DNA of 60,524 bases from Apilactobacillus sp. (GCF_025290035.1 NZ_JAMBKT010000004.1:11485-72008); one strand, 5' to 3'; counted from the stretch's first letter, positions 18,671 through 28,392 are shown. Made by a program: numbers and translations. The notes: generated by a model from the sequence alone, not told the origin.

Positions 18671-19789
18671 CTATTCTTCCGATTCGACTTGCCCGCTGGA
18701 AATATTGAAGATTTTAGGGTCCTCAATTAAGTCACGAGCAATGCCGCTTAGGCTGGTAGTCGTCAAAAACGTTTGCACTTTATTTTGAATTGATTTTAGT
18801 AAATGAGTTTGGCGATTATCATCTAATTCAGATAAAACATCATCCAATAGGAGCACCGGATATTCGTTGGTCTCTTCTTTCATTAAATCAATTTCAGCTA
18901 GTTTCACTGAAAGTGCGGATGTTCTTTGCTGGCCTTGTGAGCCGAACGTGGAAACATCTTTCCCGTTAATAATAAATTGTAAATCATCCCGATGTGGGCC
19001 GTATAACGTACTTCCCTGGCGGATTTCTTTTTGCTTATTTTCAGCAAACAGATTCGTTAACGCTTGGTAAATATCGTCTACGCTAGTTTGGTCTTTTTTC
19101 TTTAATGCACATACATATTTAAATTTCAGTACTTCTTTATCTTGTGAAATTCCAGCGTGGATTTTAGCAGCCCATCCCTGTAATTTTTCAAGTAATTCTA
19201 AACGTTGAAAAATGATTTTAGCTCCATACGCCGCTAATTGATCGGACAAGACATCTAAGTACAATTCGTCTTTAGCTTCTTTCATCTGGAGCTGTTTTAA
19301 ATAATTATTTCGTTGTTTTAAAATTTTGCGATACTGAGCATTATTGTATAAATATTGATTACTCATTTGACCGAATTCCATATCCATAAAGCGGCGTCTT
19401 ATCGTTGGTGCGCCTTTTACGATTGATAGGTCTTCTGGGGCGAATAAAATCACGTTCAATTCACCTACATATGAAGATAGCTTGGCTTGTTCAAGATGAT
19501 TAACTTTAGCTTTTTTACCCTTTTTACCCAAATCAATTTCTAGTTTGGTCGTGCCAAGTTCCTTTTCAATTTCGCCATAAACTTGTGCAGATTCGCTCTG
19601 CCAGTTTATTAGGTCACGATTATTACTAGTTCGATGGCTCCTAGTTAGCGCTAACACGTAGATTGCTTCTAACATGTTAGTTTTCCCTTGAGCATTATTC
19701 CCTAATAAGACGTTAATCGAAGGTGAAAAGGTCACTTCAACATCGCTATAATTACGAAAGTGTCGTAATTTTAGTTCTTTTAAATTCAT
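18671..19789 (-). CDS. recF: DNA replication and repair protein RecF
   Basis: A 372-residue SMC-like ATPase that helps load RecA at gaps. Walker A is LLGNNAQGKTNML near residues 28-40, the ABC signature region reads FGSQGQQRTSALSVKLAE and Walker B is PVLLLDDVLSELD. Start ATG at 19789, with only a weak GGCG ribosome site inside the end of yaaA, so translational coupling to yaaA is likely. Confidence 0.96.
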   Translation of the reverse strand: MNLKELKLRHFRNYSDVEVTFSPSINVLLGNNAQGKTNMLEAIYVLALTRSHRTSNNRDLINWQSESAQVYGEIEKELGTTKLEIDLGKKGKKAKVNHLEQAKLSSYVGELNVILFAPEDLSIVKGAPTIRRRFMDMEFGQMSNQYLYNNAQYRKILKQRNNYLKQLQMKEAKDELYLDVLSDQLAAYGAKIIFQRLELLEKLQGWAAKIHAGISQDKEVLKFKYVCALKKKDQTSVDDIYQALTNLFAENKQKEIRQGSTLYGPHRDDLQFIINGKDVSTFGSQGQQRTSALSVKLAEIDLMKEETNEYPVLLLDDVLSELDDNRQTHLLKSIQNKVQTFLTTTSLSGIARDLIEDPKIFNISSGQVESEE

Positions 19790-19798
19790 AACTAACGC

Positions 19799-20017
19799 CT
19801 ACTTTTTGCGAATAAAAAACAAACCAACATCAATTACTTCGACGTTGTCACCGTCGTATAATTTCTTACCACGACGATCTTCAGGTTCGTCATTTAGCTT
19901 CACTGCATGATCTTTTAAATACCACTTAGCTTGGCCACCAGAAGAAACAACATCTTCTTCTTTTAACAACTGTCCTAAAGTAATATATTCGGTATCGATG
20001 AAAACATTCTTTTTCAA
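19799..20017 (-). CDS. yaaA: S4-domain RNA-binding protein YaaA
   Basis: A 72-residue single S4 domain protein with the pattern LGQLLKEEDVVSSGGQAKWYLKD and VKLNDEPEDRRGKKLYDGD. The exact function is unsettled in the family; it is always next to recF. The best start is TTG at 20017, eight bases after AGGTGG, giving MKKNVFIDTEYI; a GTG at 20029 overlaps that ribosome site. Normally dnaN lies immediately upstream, but here pepQ intervenes. Confidence 0.9.
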   Translation of the reverse strand: MKKNVFIDTEYITLGQLLKEEDVVSSGGQAKWYLKDHAVKLNDEPEDRRGKKLYDGDNVEVIDVGLFFIRKK

Positions 20018-20180
20018 AACTTCACCCACCTTTACTTATGTATTATTATACCCTTTTATAGGCCAAAAGTATAGTTTACAAGCTAATTTTTGCCATTCTC
20101 AGCAATTCTAAATTTAACTAGACCAGTTGATTTAAATTACGTCAAAATCGCTAAAATCTATCAAAATTGACTTTATAAGC

Positions 20181-20219
20181 AAAATAAACCCCTTAGATTT
20201 CCATCTAAGGGGTTTATTT
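20181..20219 (-). terminator. Terminator of pepQ
   Basis: ATAAACCCCTTAGA/TCTAAGGGGTTTAT is a 14-bp perfect stem with a six-base loop. The T tail on the minus strand is interrupted. Confidence 0.8.
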
Positions 20220-20220
20220 A

Positions 20221-21315
20221 TTATAAATATTTAATTTCTTTAGGTGTGTGGGTAAATGGCTTGCATCCATCTTCAGTTACATAGACACAATCTTCAATTC
20301 GAACCCCAGCAAAACCGGGAACATAAATTCCTGGTTCAATTGAGAAACACATCCCTGGTTTGATTTCCATCTTGTTACCTTCCATGATTGATGGGAATTC
20401 GTGTTCTGACATTCCCATTCCATGACCTAATCGGTGAATGAAGTACTTACCATAACCAGCTTTATCGATAATATCACGCGCTACTTTATCAATTTGTTCA
20501 GCAGTAACACCTGGTTTAACGAATTCCATTGCAGCTAATTGCGCTTCTAAACAAACGTCGTAAATGTCTTTTTGTTTATCGTCTAATTTACCAACGGCAA
20601 TAGTACGAGATGCATCTGAAATATAACCATCATGAACAGTTCCTAAATCAAATAGCACCATTTCGTTGTTTTGGATCAAGTTATCACTAGTAGCACCATG
20701 TGGTTCAGCAGCATGCGCACCGGCTTGAACCAAGGTGTCAAAACTCATTTCCATAACACCCTTTTGTTTTAGTGCATATTCTAATTCAGCTACGACTGAT
20801 TTTTCTGATTTACCAGCTTGAATGGCTGCGAATCCTTTTTCAAAAGCAAAGTCAGCTTCCTTACCAGCTTCTTTTAATTTTTCAATTTCATCTTCTGATT
20901 TGATTAAACGCATTGTATTTAAGAAATCGGTAATGTCAGTTTCAAACTTCACATTTCCTAACTCTGCGTGTAAGTTTTCTAGTCGCGCAACTGTCAAACT
21001 TTCTTTTTCAAGTCCAGCGGCTTTAGGATTATCAACTCGTTGTTTTACATGAGCTGCAATCTTTTGCCATGGATTTTCATGGTCTAAATATCCATAGACA
21101 TCATATGGAAAACCCGTATCTTTAATTGCTTCAACTTCCAATGCTGGAGCGAACATAAACGGTTCCTTTTCAGGGAACACAATTAAAGCTAGCACTCTTT
21201 CCACCGGATCACTGTAGAATCCAGTTAAATATTGAATCGTCTTTGGATCACTTAAATACGTGAAATCTAATCCATTATTGTAAGTCCAATCCTGGATTGA
21301 CTTTATCTTAGACAT
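20221..21315 (-). CDS. pepQ: Xaa-Pro dipeptidase/aminopeptidase, M24 family
   Basis: A 364-residue cytosolic dimetal peptidase that releases residues next to proline. An N-terminal creatinase-like domain covers about 1-130. The pita-bread catalytic domain carries the ligands Asp in VLFDLGT, Asp in SDASRT, His in HRLGHGMG, Glu in IEPGIY and Glu in VRIEDC. A strong GAGGAGG ribosome site precedes ATG. Its own terminator shows it is transcribed alone. A paralogue lies at 42487. It interrupts the usual dnaN-yaaA junction. Confidence 0.9.
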   Translation of the reverse strand: MSKIKSIQDWTYNNGLDFTYLSDPKTIQYLTGFYSDPVERVLALIVFPEKEPFMFAPALEVEAIKDTGFPYDVYGYLDHENPWQKIAAHVKQRVDNPKAAGLEKESLTVARLENLHAELGNVKFETDITDFLNTMRLIKSEDEIEKLKEAGKEADFAFEKGFAAIQAGKSEKSVVAELEYALKQKGVMEMSFDTLVQAGAHAAEPHGATSDNLIQNNEMVLFDLGTVHDGYISDASRTIAVGKLDDKQKDIYDVCLEAQLAAMEFVKPGVTAEQIDKVARDIIDKAGYGKYFIHRLGHGMGMSEHEFPSIMEGNKMEIKPGMCFSIEPGIYVPGFAGVRIEDCVYVTEDGCKPFTHTPKEIKYL

Positions 21316-21387
21316 GTAAATCCCTCCTCTTTTAATCTATCTTAGCCCAAATCAGTAAAAATTAAAACAAAAATTAGATTTTAAATT

Positions 21388-21427
21388 AAAAAAACACGCC
21401 ACTTTATTAGATAAAGGACGAGTTTTA
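21388..21427 (-). terminator. Weak terminator after dnaN
   Basis: An imperfect hairpin around CTTTAT-TAG-ATAAAG, with outer AAAAC/GTTTT pairing, is followed on the minus strand by seven T. Confidence 0.5.
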
Positions 21428-21439
21428 TGAGAAATATTA

Positions 21440-22576
21440 TTAGAAAGTACGAACTGGTGTAATCAATTCGATAAAGTTTTCAGCATCTTCGGATGGAACT
21501 AATGTAAATGGACGTAATGAAGTTGTGAATGACACATTAATCATTGAGTGACCAAATGCACGTAGCGCATCTTTCATGTAATCAGGGTTAAATGAGATTT
21601 CTAAATCATTACCTGATAATTCTTTGCTTTCAACGTCTTCTTCAACATTACCAACGTCTGGTGAGTTACCTGAAATAGTAACCTTTTTGTCATCAGTCTT
21701 GATACTTAGTTTAACAACATTGTTTCTTGATTCATGTGATAGAAGAGAAGCTCTTTCAATCGCACCTAGTAATTCGTAAGCTTCAAATTGAACTTGAGTT
21801 TCTGATTCATTTGGAATCAAACGAGAAGTATCTGGGTAAGTTCCTTCTAGTAAACGTGAGTAGAAGTATGTGTCACCAATTGTAAATAGCACTTGGTTGT
21901 CAGTGATCTTCATTTTCACGTTTTCGGTTTCGTCTGAAATCATTTTTGATAGTTCAGATAAACTGCTACCAGGAATGATAACGTCGTATTCACCTTGGTT
22001 ATCAGGTAAAGCCACTTTACGTTGACTTAGACGATGAGAGTCTGTAGCGACAGCAAATAAAGTACCATCTTTTAACACAAAGTGAACCCCAGTAAGAATT
22101 GGACGACTTTCTTGAGTTGAAACCGCAATTACAGTTTGGTTAATGATTTCCTTGAAGACGTCACCTGAAAGTGAGATTTCATTATCATTATCAATTTCTG
22201 GTAAGTGTGGGTAATCTGCAGCATCTAAACCATTAATAGTAAATGATGATGTTCCAGAAGTGATTTCAGTTTGGAAACCATTAGTAACAGAAAGTGTCAT
22301 TGTATCGTTAGGTAATTTTTTTACGATTCCACTGAAGAATCTAGCAGGTAAAACAATTGAACCTGGTTCTTCAATGATTAGTTGGTTGTCAGCATCATTT
22401 TTATCAATCACTGTTTCAATTGAAATATCAGCATTGCTTCCAGTTAGGATTAAAGCATCATTTGAAACTGTTAGTTTTAATCCAGTAAGAATTGGAATAG
22501 TAGTTTTAGATGAAATTGCTCTAGAAACCATATTAATTCCTTGAATGAAAGCTGATCTCTTGATTGAAAATTTCAT
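21440..22576 (-). CDS. dnaN: DNA polymerase III beta subunit (sliding clamp)
   Basis: A 378-residue ring-forming processivity clamp with three repeated domains. Recognisable pieces are MKFSIKRSAFIQGINMVSRA, the central TDSHRLSQRK and the C-terminal LITPVRTF end. ATG start with GGGGAG. It follows dnaA, separated by 171 bases that contain DnaA boxes, and ends at an imperfect terminator before pepQ. Confidence 0.97.
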   Translation of the reverse strand: MKFSIKRSAFIQGINMVSRAISSKTTIPILTGLKLTVSNDALILTGSNADISIETVIDKNDADNQLIIEEPGSIVLPARFFSGIVKKLPNDTMTLSVTNGFQTEITSGTSSFTINGLDAADYPHLPEIDNDNEISLSGDVFKEIINQTVIAVSTQESRPILTGVHFVLKDGTLFAVATDSHRLSQRKVALPDNQGEYDVIIPGSSLSELSKMISDETENVKMKITDNQVLFTIGDTYFYSRLLEGTYPDTSRLIPNESETQVQFEAYELLGAIERASLLSHESRNNVVKLSIKTDDKKVTISGNSPDVGNVEEDVESKELSGNDLEISFNPDYMKDALRAFGHSMINVSFTTSLRPFTLVPSEDAENFIELITPVRTF

Positions 22577-22599
22577 TATTCATATCTCCCCGTGAGTGT

Positions 22600-22740
22600 A
22601 TTTATATAAATTTAATATATATAGTTATATAAAGCAGTAATAGAACCTGTGTATTCTGTGGAAAAGTTAACTCATATAAAGCGTATCAAAGTTTTTCACA
22701 TGTGGATAACTTGTGGATAACTTTATCATTTTTCCACATT
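22600..22740. other. oriC, dnaA-dnaN part (DnaA boxes and AT-rich stretch)
   Basis: Two perfect DnaA boxes (TGTGGATAA on this strand) lie at 22701-22709 and 22712-22720. Near-matches are TGTGGAAAA at 22657, TTTTTCACA at 22692 and TTTTCCACA near 22730. Bases 22601-22633 contain a single G/C and are a candidate unwinding region. This matches the bipartite origins of Bacillus-type chromosomes. Confidence 0.8.
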
Positions 22741-22747
22741 AAGAATA

Positions 22748-24088
22748 CTATCTTTCGATGGTTTCTTTCAATTCATCTACTTGATTTTTTAGTGTTGAGT
22801 CAGATTTTATTGCATCAGCAATCTTATCGTAAGCATGAATTACCGTGGTATGATCCTTACCGCCAAACGCAGTTCCAATCTTAGGAAGAGAACTGTTAGT
22901 CATAGTTCGGCAAAGATACATTGCAATTTGTCGTGGTGTGACAATCGTCTTAACTCGTTTTTTCCCTTTTAAATCATCAGTTGAAACATTAAAGTAAGTC
23001 GAAACTGATTTAATGATTTGTTCAACTGTAATTTCGGGTTTTGAATCCCCCTTATTTAATCCGCGAAGCGCTTCAGACACTAAATCTGTAGTAATTGGAA
23101 CTTGTTTGAATCTAGCAAATGCTTGTACTCTCGATAAAGCACCTTCTAGTTCACGAACGTTAGAATCAATTTGACCAGCTATGTATGTAAGCGTATCTGT
23201 TGGGACTTTAATCATGTCAGCTTCAGACTTTGTACGTAAGATTGCGATTCTAGTTTCTAAATCTGGTGGAGTAATATCTACTGATAATCCCCATGCGAAA
23301 CGAGAAACCAATCTATCTTGAAGTTTTGAAATTTCAGATGGTAGTCGATCTGAAGTTAACACAATTTGCTTTTGATTATCATATAAAGCATTAAATGTAT
23401 GGAAGAACTCTTCTTGAGTGGCATCTTTATCAGCGAAGAATTGGATATCATCAACTAATAAAACGTCAACGTTTCGATATTCAGCTCTAAAGTTTTCCGT
23501 TTGGTGATTTTGAATTGCATTAATGAAGTCATTCGTAAATGATTCAGAAGTAACATATTTAATATCAGCTTGAGGATCTTGCTCTAGAATTTTATTTCCG
23601 ATGGCGTGCATCAAGTGGGTTTTTCCTAGCCCCACGCCTCCATATAAAAGAAGCGGATTATACATTTTACCAGGATCTTCAGAAGCAACCAAAGCAGCAG
23701 CGTGTGCTAGTTGGTTCCCTTTTCCGATAACGAAGGATTCAAATGTATAGTTTGGATTTAAAGGGGAACTGCGCAAAACTTCATCAACATGATTAGGTTG
23801 AGTTGAATCATCAGCGCTATTTTCATTAGTAGAATTTCGAAGTTCTCCTTCTAAAATGAAATTAGGAACGATATCTTTCTTAGTGATTTGGTATGCATAT
23901 TCTACAAGCGAATCAGAAAGTTTATCCTTCCAATAATCACGATGGAGAGGAGAAGGAAGTTCTAAAGTTAATTTATTATCAACTAAGCTAATTGGATTAA
24001 CTGTTTCAATCCATGTTGAATAGGTAGTTGGTGAGACATCTTTTTCAAATGCTTCACTGATTGCTTCCCATAATGAGTCTTTATCCAT
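22748..24088 (-). CDS. dnaA: Chromosomal replication initiator DnaA
   Basis: A 446-residue AAA+ initiator. Domain I is about 1-80, with a short polar linker about 82-110. The ATPase has Walker A GGVGLGKT (150-157) and Walker [11 protein letters not shown]. The C-terminal helix-turn-helix carries the DnaA signature around [20 protein letters not shown] start with GGGAGGA. Flanked on both sides by DnaA-box clusters, so autoregulation is likely. Confidence 0.98.
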   Translation of the reverse strand: MDKDSLWEAISEAFEKDVSPTTYSTWIETVNPISLVDNKLTLELPSPLHRDYWKDKLSDSLVEYAYQITKKDIVPNFILEGELRNSTNENSADDSTQPNHVDEVLRSSPLNPNYTFESFVIGKGNQLAHAAALVASEDPGKMYNPLLLYGGVGLGKTHLMHAIGNKILEQDPQADIKYVTSESFTNDFINAIQNHQTENFRAEYRNVDVLLVDDIQFFADKDATQEEFFHTFNALYDNQKQIVLTSDRLPSEISKLQDRLVSRFAWGLSVDITPPDLETRIAILRTKSEADMIKVPTDTLTYIAGQIDSNVRELEGALSRVQAFARFKQVPITTDLVSEALRGLNKGDSKPEITVEQIIKSVSTYFNVSTDDLKGKKRVKTIVTPRQIAMYLCRTMTNSSLPKIGTAFGGKDHTTVIHAYDKIADAIKSDSTLKNQVDELKETIER

Positions 24089-24578
24089 GAATCATTTCCT
24101 CCCGTTAAAAATCTTTAGTAATTTTACCATTAAAAAAAAAAGTTTTCCACAAGTTGTTTTGATTGTGTATAAATGTTTCACACATTGTTGATTGAAAATC
24201 TCACAAACTGTGCATAACTTATGAAAAAACGAAAAAAATAATAGTTTTCCACAAAATGTTGTTAATAATCCACAGGATATGATGATTGATATAATAATAA
24301 TAACCAAAAGTTATACACATCCTGTTAATAAAAATAATAACAATGTGTTGAATTGTGGATAACTTGTGGATAACTATGTGGATTTGAAAAAATAAGTCCA
24401 CAAGAAACCATCAAAAATGTGTATGAAACAAAATAAAATGTGGATAAAAAAGCAGATATTTAGCGATTAAATGTCAATTTATATGTTCCATCCATTTGGT
24501 TTTTGTGTTATTATATTTAAGAAATGTATTTGACATAGAAAAGAAACATACAAAAAAACATATAAGGGAGGGTTAGTA
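24089..24578. other. oriC, dnaA-rpmH part (main DnaA-box cluster)
   Basis: A 490-base gene-free region, strongly AT-rich. Perfect DnaA boxes (TGTGGATAA) lie at 24354, 24365 and 24439. Near-matches include TTTTCCACA at 24143 and 24245, TGTGTATAA at 24164, TGTGCATAA at 24209, TAATCCACA at 24266, TTATACACA at 24311, TGTGGATTT at 24377 and AAGTCCACA at 24394. The density of boxes and the rpmH/dnaA flanks identify it as the origin. Promoters for dnaA and rpmH must also lie here; a TTGACA occurs at 24530 on the plus strand, but I found no well-spaced -10 for it. Confidence 0.9.
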
Positions 24579-24713
24579 ATGAAGAGAACTTACCAACCAA
24601 AGAAACGTAAGCACGCACGTACTCACGGTTTCCGTAGTCGTATGAGCACTAGCAACGGTCGTAAAGTTTTAGCTCGCCGTCGTAAAAAAGGTAGAAAGTC
24701 ATTGACTGTATAG
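24579..24713 (+). CDS. rpmH: Ribosomal protein bL34
   Basis: A 44-residue, extremely basic large-subunit protein: [18 protein letters not shown], then [20 protein letters not shown] and the end RKSLTV. Normal length and sequence. Ribosome site GGGAGGG. First gene on the plus-strand side of oriC, with a terminator between it and rnpA. Confidence 0.98.
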   Translation: MKRTYQPKKRKHARTHGFRSRMSTSNGRKVLARRRKKGRKSLTV

Positions 24714-24739
24714 ACCACTGACCATTCAGTGGTCTTTTT
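24713..24739 (+). terminator. Terminator between rpmH and rnpA
   Basis: GACCACTGA-CCAT-TCAGTGGTC then five T, beginning at the last base of the rpmH stop. It probably sets a high rpmH:rnpA ratio by partial read-through. Confidence 0.9.
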
Positions 24740-24773
24740 CATTATATTGAACAAAATTTAATGGAGATGGATT

Positions 24774-25136
24774 ATGCGTAAGTCATATCGCGTCAAAAAA
24801 GAAGCAGAATTCCAAAGTGTTTTTGAAAAACATAATTCAGTTGCTAACCGGACTTTTGTCATTTATCAAATGGAAAAGCCCGATCAACCCCATTTTAGAG
24901 TCGGAATTTCAGTTGGAAAAAAGATTGGTAACGCCGTACACAGAAATTGGGTTAAGAGACGAATAAGACAAAGTTTGACCGAATTAAAGCCACACTTAAA
25001 GTCAGAAGTTGATTTCTTAGTGATTGCTCGCCCAAGAGCTGACATGTTATCAATGGAAGAAGTTAAGAAGAACATGGTTCATGTTTTAAAATTGGCAAAC
25101 TTGCTTGATTCTGATTATGTTGAGGGAGAAGACTAA
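24774..25136 (+). CDS. rnpA: Ribonuclease P protein component
   Basis: A 120-residue protein subunit of RNase P for tRNA 5' maturation. It starts [14 protein letters not shown], with [18 protein letters not shown] and then WVKRRIRQ. The usual RNR of the RNP motif is RNW here. Ribosome site GGAGATGG. The stop overlaps the yidC start by one base (TAATG), so the two genes are translationally coupled. Confidence 0.96.
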   Translation: MRKSYRVKKEAEFQSVFEKHNSVANRTFVIYQMEKPDQPHFRVGISVGKKIGNAVHRNWVKRRIRQSLTELKPHLKSEVDFLVIARPRADMLSMEEVKKNMVHVLKLANLLDSDYVEGED

Positions 25137-25969
25137 TGAAAAAATTTAAGAAGTATCTTTCACTAACTTCAATTTTAGGACTAGTATTCTTTTTAACTGC
25201 ATGTAGTAATAAACCAATTACTTCACACAGTACTGGTCTATGGGATGGAGTCATCGTATTAAATTTCTCAAGAGCCATTATTTGGTTAGCTAAATTATTT
25301 GGTTCTAGTTATGGAATGGGTATCGTTGCCTTCACTATTATTGTAAGAATTGTGATCTTGCCTTTGATGATTTATCAAACCAAGAGCATGAAAAAGACTC
25401 AAGAATTACAACCTAAGCTAAAGGAATTACAAAAGAAGTATTCTTCAAAGGATACTGAAACTGTTAAGTTGCTTCGTGAAGAACAACAAAAACTTTATGC
25501 TGAAGCTGGTGTTAACCCAGTTGCTGGTTGTTTACCATTACTTGTTCAATTGCCAATTCTATGGGCATTGTATCAAGCAATATGGCGTACTGAAGCCTTG
25601 AAACTAGGTCACTTCCTATGGTTACAATTAGGACACCGTGATCCTTACTTCGTAATGCCAATCCTAGCTGCATTATTCACATTTATCAGTTCATGGTTGT
25701 CAATGAAGTCACAACCAGAACAAAATGGAATGACTAAAGGAATGACATATGGAATGCCACTAATTATCTTCTTTATGGCATTAAATATTCCTGCCGCTAT
25801 TTCAATTTACTGGGTAGTAACTAATGCATTCCAAGCTGGACAAACATTAGTACTTCAAAACCCTTGGAAAATTCAAAAAGAACGAGAAGCAAAGCTACGT
25901 GCTGAAAAAGACCGTAAGCGAAATGTTGAAAAAGCAATTCGTAAAGCTAAGAAATCTCGTCGTAAATAA
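25136..25969 (+). CDS. yidC: Membrane protein insertase YidC/OxaA (lipoprotein form)
   Basis: A 277-residue insertase with a lipoprotein signal peptide ending in the lipobox LTAC (Cys23). Five membrane segments follow. The hydrophilic groove arginine is expected in IIVRIVILPLMIYQTKSM, and the conserved GCLPLLVQLPILWALYQAI and IPAAISIYWVVTN motifs are present. The C-terminal tail is very basic (about 40 residues, rich in K/R), which in this family contacts ribosomes. Coupled to rnpA. Confidence 0.95.
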   Translation: MKKFKKYLSLTSILGLVFFLTACSNKPITSHSTGLWDGVIVLNFSRAIIWLAKLFGSSYGMGIVAFTIIVRIVILPLMIYQTKSMKKTQELQPKLKELQKKYSSKDTETVKLLREEQQKLYAEAGVNPVAGCLPLLVQLPILWALYQAIWRTEALKLGHFLWLQLGHRDPYFVMPILAALFTFISSWLSMKSQPEQNGMTKGMTYGMPLIIFFMALNIPAAISIYWVVTNAFQAGQTLVLQNPWKIQKEREAKLRAEKDRKRNVEKAIRKAKKSRRK

Positions 25970-25971
25970 AC

Positions 25972-26005
25972 AAAAGCGTCTGATTTTAATATCAGACGCT
26001 TTTTT
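25972..26005 (+). terminator. Terminator after yidC
   Basis: AAAAGCGTCTGAT/ATCAGACGCTTTT has a 13-bp stem, six-base loop and T tail. Confidence 0.93.
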
Positions 26006-26072
26006 ATGTATCATTATGACGCGGTTTTATGATATGATAGTTAACATAGTTTATTTTTAAAGGAGTCCCCAC

Positions 26073-26801
26073 ATGTCAACATTTACTGCTGAAACAGTTA
26101 ATGATGCGATCGAAGAAGGACTAAAGTCACTAAACATCGATAGAAGCAACGCTGAAATCAACGTTGTACAAACTAATCGTAAGGGCTTTCTAGGAATCGG
26201 AAAACGTGATGCAATCGTCGAAATCGACGTTAAAAACGTACAAACAGCATCAAACTCTCAAGATATCGCAACAACAACTAAAACCATTAACAAAATTGAT
26301 TTAAAACCAAGTAACAACACCGAAAACACACGTAAACACTCTAATGAACAAGCCATTGAAGACTTAATGGCTTATTTGCAACCGATTGTAGAAGAATTAG
26401 GGATTACAGCAGAGCAACAACCTAAGATTATGAATCGTAAGTTTGCTCGTATTAACTTTAAGACAGAACAAGAAGGACTATTAATAGGAAAACATGGTCT
26501 AACTATCAATGCATTACAAGATTTGGCTCAAATCTATCTAAATCACATTGGCTACAGCCGTCTATCAATCCAATTGGATACTGCTGACTATCGTCACCGT
26601 CGGACAGAAATTTTGAAGAAATTAGCTGAAAAGACTGCCAGAGAAGCAGTTGCGACAGGGCAACCAGTGTATCTAGATTCAATGCCTTCTTTTGAAAGGA
26701 AGGTTATTCATACTCAATTAGAAGATAATGGATATGTTAATACCTTTTCATCTGGACGCGAACCCTATCGTGCCGTGGTTGTAGAACCACAAAATGTATA
26801 G
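26073..26801 (+). CDS. jag: RNA-binding protein Jag/KhpB (EloR)
   Basis: A 242-residue protein in three parts. A Jag-N domain (about 1-52, with RKGFLGIGKRDAIVEI) and a polar linker (about 55-90) come first. A type II KH domain with LLIGKHGLTINALQDLAQIY and a C-terminal R3H domain follow, the latter with REAVATGQPVYLDSMPSFER and EPYRAVVVEP. In related bacteria it works with KhpA in RNA binding and control of cell elongation. Ribosome site AAAGGAG. It has its own transcription start after the yidC terminator. Confidence 0.94.
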   Translation: MSTFTAETVNDAIEEGLKSLNIDRSNAEINVVQTNRKGFLGIGKRDAIVEIDVKNVQTASNSQDIATTTKTINKIDLKPSNNTENTRKHSNEQAIEDLMAYLQPIVEELGITAEQQPKIMNRKFARINFKTEQEGLLIGKHGLTINALQDLAQIYLNHIGYSRLSIQLDTADYRHRRTEILKKLAEKTAREAVATGQPVYLDSMPSFERKVIHTQLEDNGYVNTFSSGREPYRAVVVEPQNV

Positions 26802-26810
26802 TCATATAAA

Positions 26811-26839
26811 TTGACAAATCAGATAAAAATTTTTATTAT
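26811..26839 (+). promoter_or_regulatory. Promoter upstream of mnmE leader
   Basis: TTGACA (26811) and TATTAT (26834) with 17-base spacing; transcription would begin near 26846. Confidence 0.75.
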
Positions 26840-26845
26840 ATACTA

Positions 26846-26937
26846 TATAATTTAAATCAGATAATAAATGAAGTAGTGAAAGTGCTTTATTCATGCTGTG
26901 TTTTTGGCGTGGAGTGGGCACTTTTTTTGTGCATTTA
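26846..26937 (+). ncRNA. Candidate small RNA or attenuator leader before mnmE
   Basis: A promoter at 26811 is followed within 90 bases by a hairpin ending in seven T. AAAGTGC (26879) pairs with GCACTTT (26918), and inside it TTCATGC can pair with GCGTGGA. The mnmE ribosome site is 40 bases further on. This could be an independent small RNA of about 80 bases, or a leader whose terminator gates mnmE. I do not recognise a known riboswitch consensus. Confidence 0.45.
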
Positions 26938-26979
26938 GATTGAAAATAGATCTATTCGGATTTAGAAAGGAAGAATAAA

Positions 26980-28371
26980 ATGGCAACAACAACAGATTTT
27001 GATACAATTGCAGCGATTTCAACACCACCTGGTGAAGGAGGAATCTCGATTGTTAGAATTAGTGGAGATGATGCCTTAAAGGTAATTAGTAAGATTTTCC
27101 GTGGTAAGGACTTGAATAAAGTTGAATCACATACCATTAACTATGGTCACGTTTTTGATCCGGATACTAAAGAAGATGTCGATGAAGTAATGGTTTCCGT
27201 GATGAGAGCACCTAAGACATATACTTGCGAAGACGTAATCGAAGTCAACTGTCATGGTGGAATTTTAGCTACTAATACTATTTTGCAATTAATTTTGAGT
27301 TATGGTGCTAGATTAGCTGAACCAGGTGAATTTACCAAGCGTGCGTTCTTAAATGGACGAATCGATTTATCACAATCTGAAGCGGTTATGGACGTAATTG
27401 ATGCGAAAACAACCCGTTCAATGAAGGCTGCTGAAAGTCAATTAGAAGGAAATCTTTCAAGATTGATCAGAACGCTAAGACGACAAATTTTGGATGTATT
27501 AGCTAATGTTGAGGTTAATATTGATTATCCAGAATATGATGATGCAGAAGTTGTTACTTCTAAGTTGTTAAGTGATAACGCAATTGATTTACGAGCTAAG
27601 GTCGAAAAGCTACTAGAAACTGCTAAACAAGGTCAAGTTTTAAGAGATGGTTTAGCCACTTCTATCGTGGGACGCCCTAATGTTGGTAAATCAAGTATCT
27701 TGAACCACTTATTACATCAAGATAAAGCGATTGTAACTGATGTTCCAGGGACTACTCGTGATGTGCTAGAAGAATACGTTAACGTTAAAGGGGTTCCTTT
27801 GAAACTAGTTGATACTGCCGGGATTCGTGAAACTGATGACAAGGTTGAAAAAATCGGTGTAGAACGTTCTAGAAAAGCAATTAGTAGTTCTGATTTGGTG
27901 CTATTAGTATTGAACTATTCAGAAATTCTTTCTGACGAAGATCGTCAGTTGATTGAGTTAACCGATGATACTAAACGAATCGTTATTTTAAACAAGACTG
28001 ATTTACCTCAACAAATTGATGTTGATGAAGTTAAAAAATTAGTTGGTGCTGAAAATGTGATTACCACTTCAGCAATTCAAGATAACGGAACTGAACCATT
28101 GGAAGAAATGATTGCGAAGTTATTCTTTACTGAGGGAATTCAAAGTTCACAAAATGATGTAATGGTAACTAATGCTAGACACGTTAGCCTGTTACACAAT
28201 GCTAAAGAGTCACTAAATAACGTAATTAATGGATTAGAAGAAGGCTTACCGGTTGATTTAGTACAAATGGATATGCACGCATGTTGGGAATCATTAGGTG
28301 AAATTACAGGAGATAGCTACAACGGTGAACTGTTAGATCAACTATTTAGCCAATTCTGTTTAGGAAAATAG
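26980..28371 (+). CDS. mnmE: tRNA modification GTPase MnmE
   Basis: A 463-residue GTPase that with MnmG makes the cmnm5 modification of U34 in certain tRNAs. The N-terminal folate-binding domain starts [20 protein letters not shown]. The G domain is inserted in a helical domain, with [16 protein letters not shown] and NKTD, and the C-terminus ends FCLGK with the conserved Cys. Ribosome site AAAGGAAG. Followed directly by mnmG with a parS-like site between. Confidence 0.97.
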   Translation: MATTTDFDTIAAISTPPGEGGISIVRISGDDALKVISKIFRGKDLNKVESHTINYGHVFDPDTKEDVDEVMVSVMRAPKTYTCEDVIEVNCHGGILATNTILQLILSYGARLAEPGEFTKRAFLNGRIDLSQSEAVMDVIDAKTTRSMKAAESQLEGNLSRLIRTLRRQILDVLANVEVNIDYPEYDDAEVVTSKLLSDNAIDLRAKVEKLLETAKQGQVLRDGLATSIVGRPNVGKSSILNHLLHQDKAIVTDVPGTTRDVLEEYVNVKGVPLKLVDTAGIRETDDKVEKIGVERSRKAISSSDLVLLVLNYSEILSDEDRQLIELTDDTKRIVILNKTDLPQQIDVDEVKKLVGAENVITTSAIQDNGTEPLEEMIAKLFFTEGIQSSQNDVMVTNARHVSLLHNAKESLNNVINGLEEGLPVDLVQMDMHACWESLGEITGDSYNGELLDQLFSQFCLGK

Positions 28372-28376
28372 AAAAA

Positions 28377-28392
28377 TGTTTCATGTGAAACA
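28377..28392. promoter_or_regulatory. parS-like site between mnmE and mnmG
   Basis: TGTTTCATGTGAAACA, identical to the copies at 16678 and 36115. ParB sites near mnmG (gidA) are usual in Firmicutes. Confidence 0.82.

Noticed and set aside
22600..22640. DnaA-trio motif next to the dnaA-dnaN boxes
   Set aside because: The region is AT-rich and has scattered TAG/TAA, but no clear run of spaced trios after a DnaA box, so only an AT-rich unwinding candidate is claimed.
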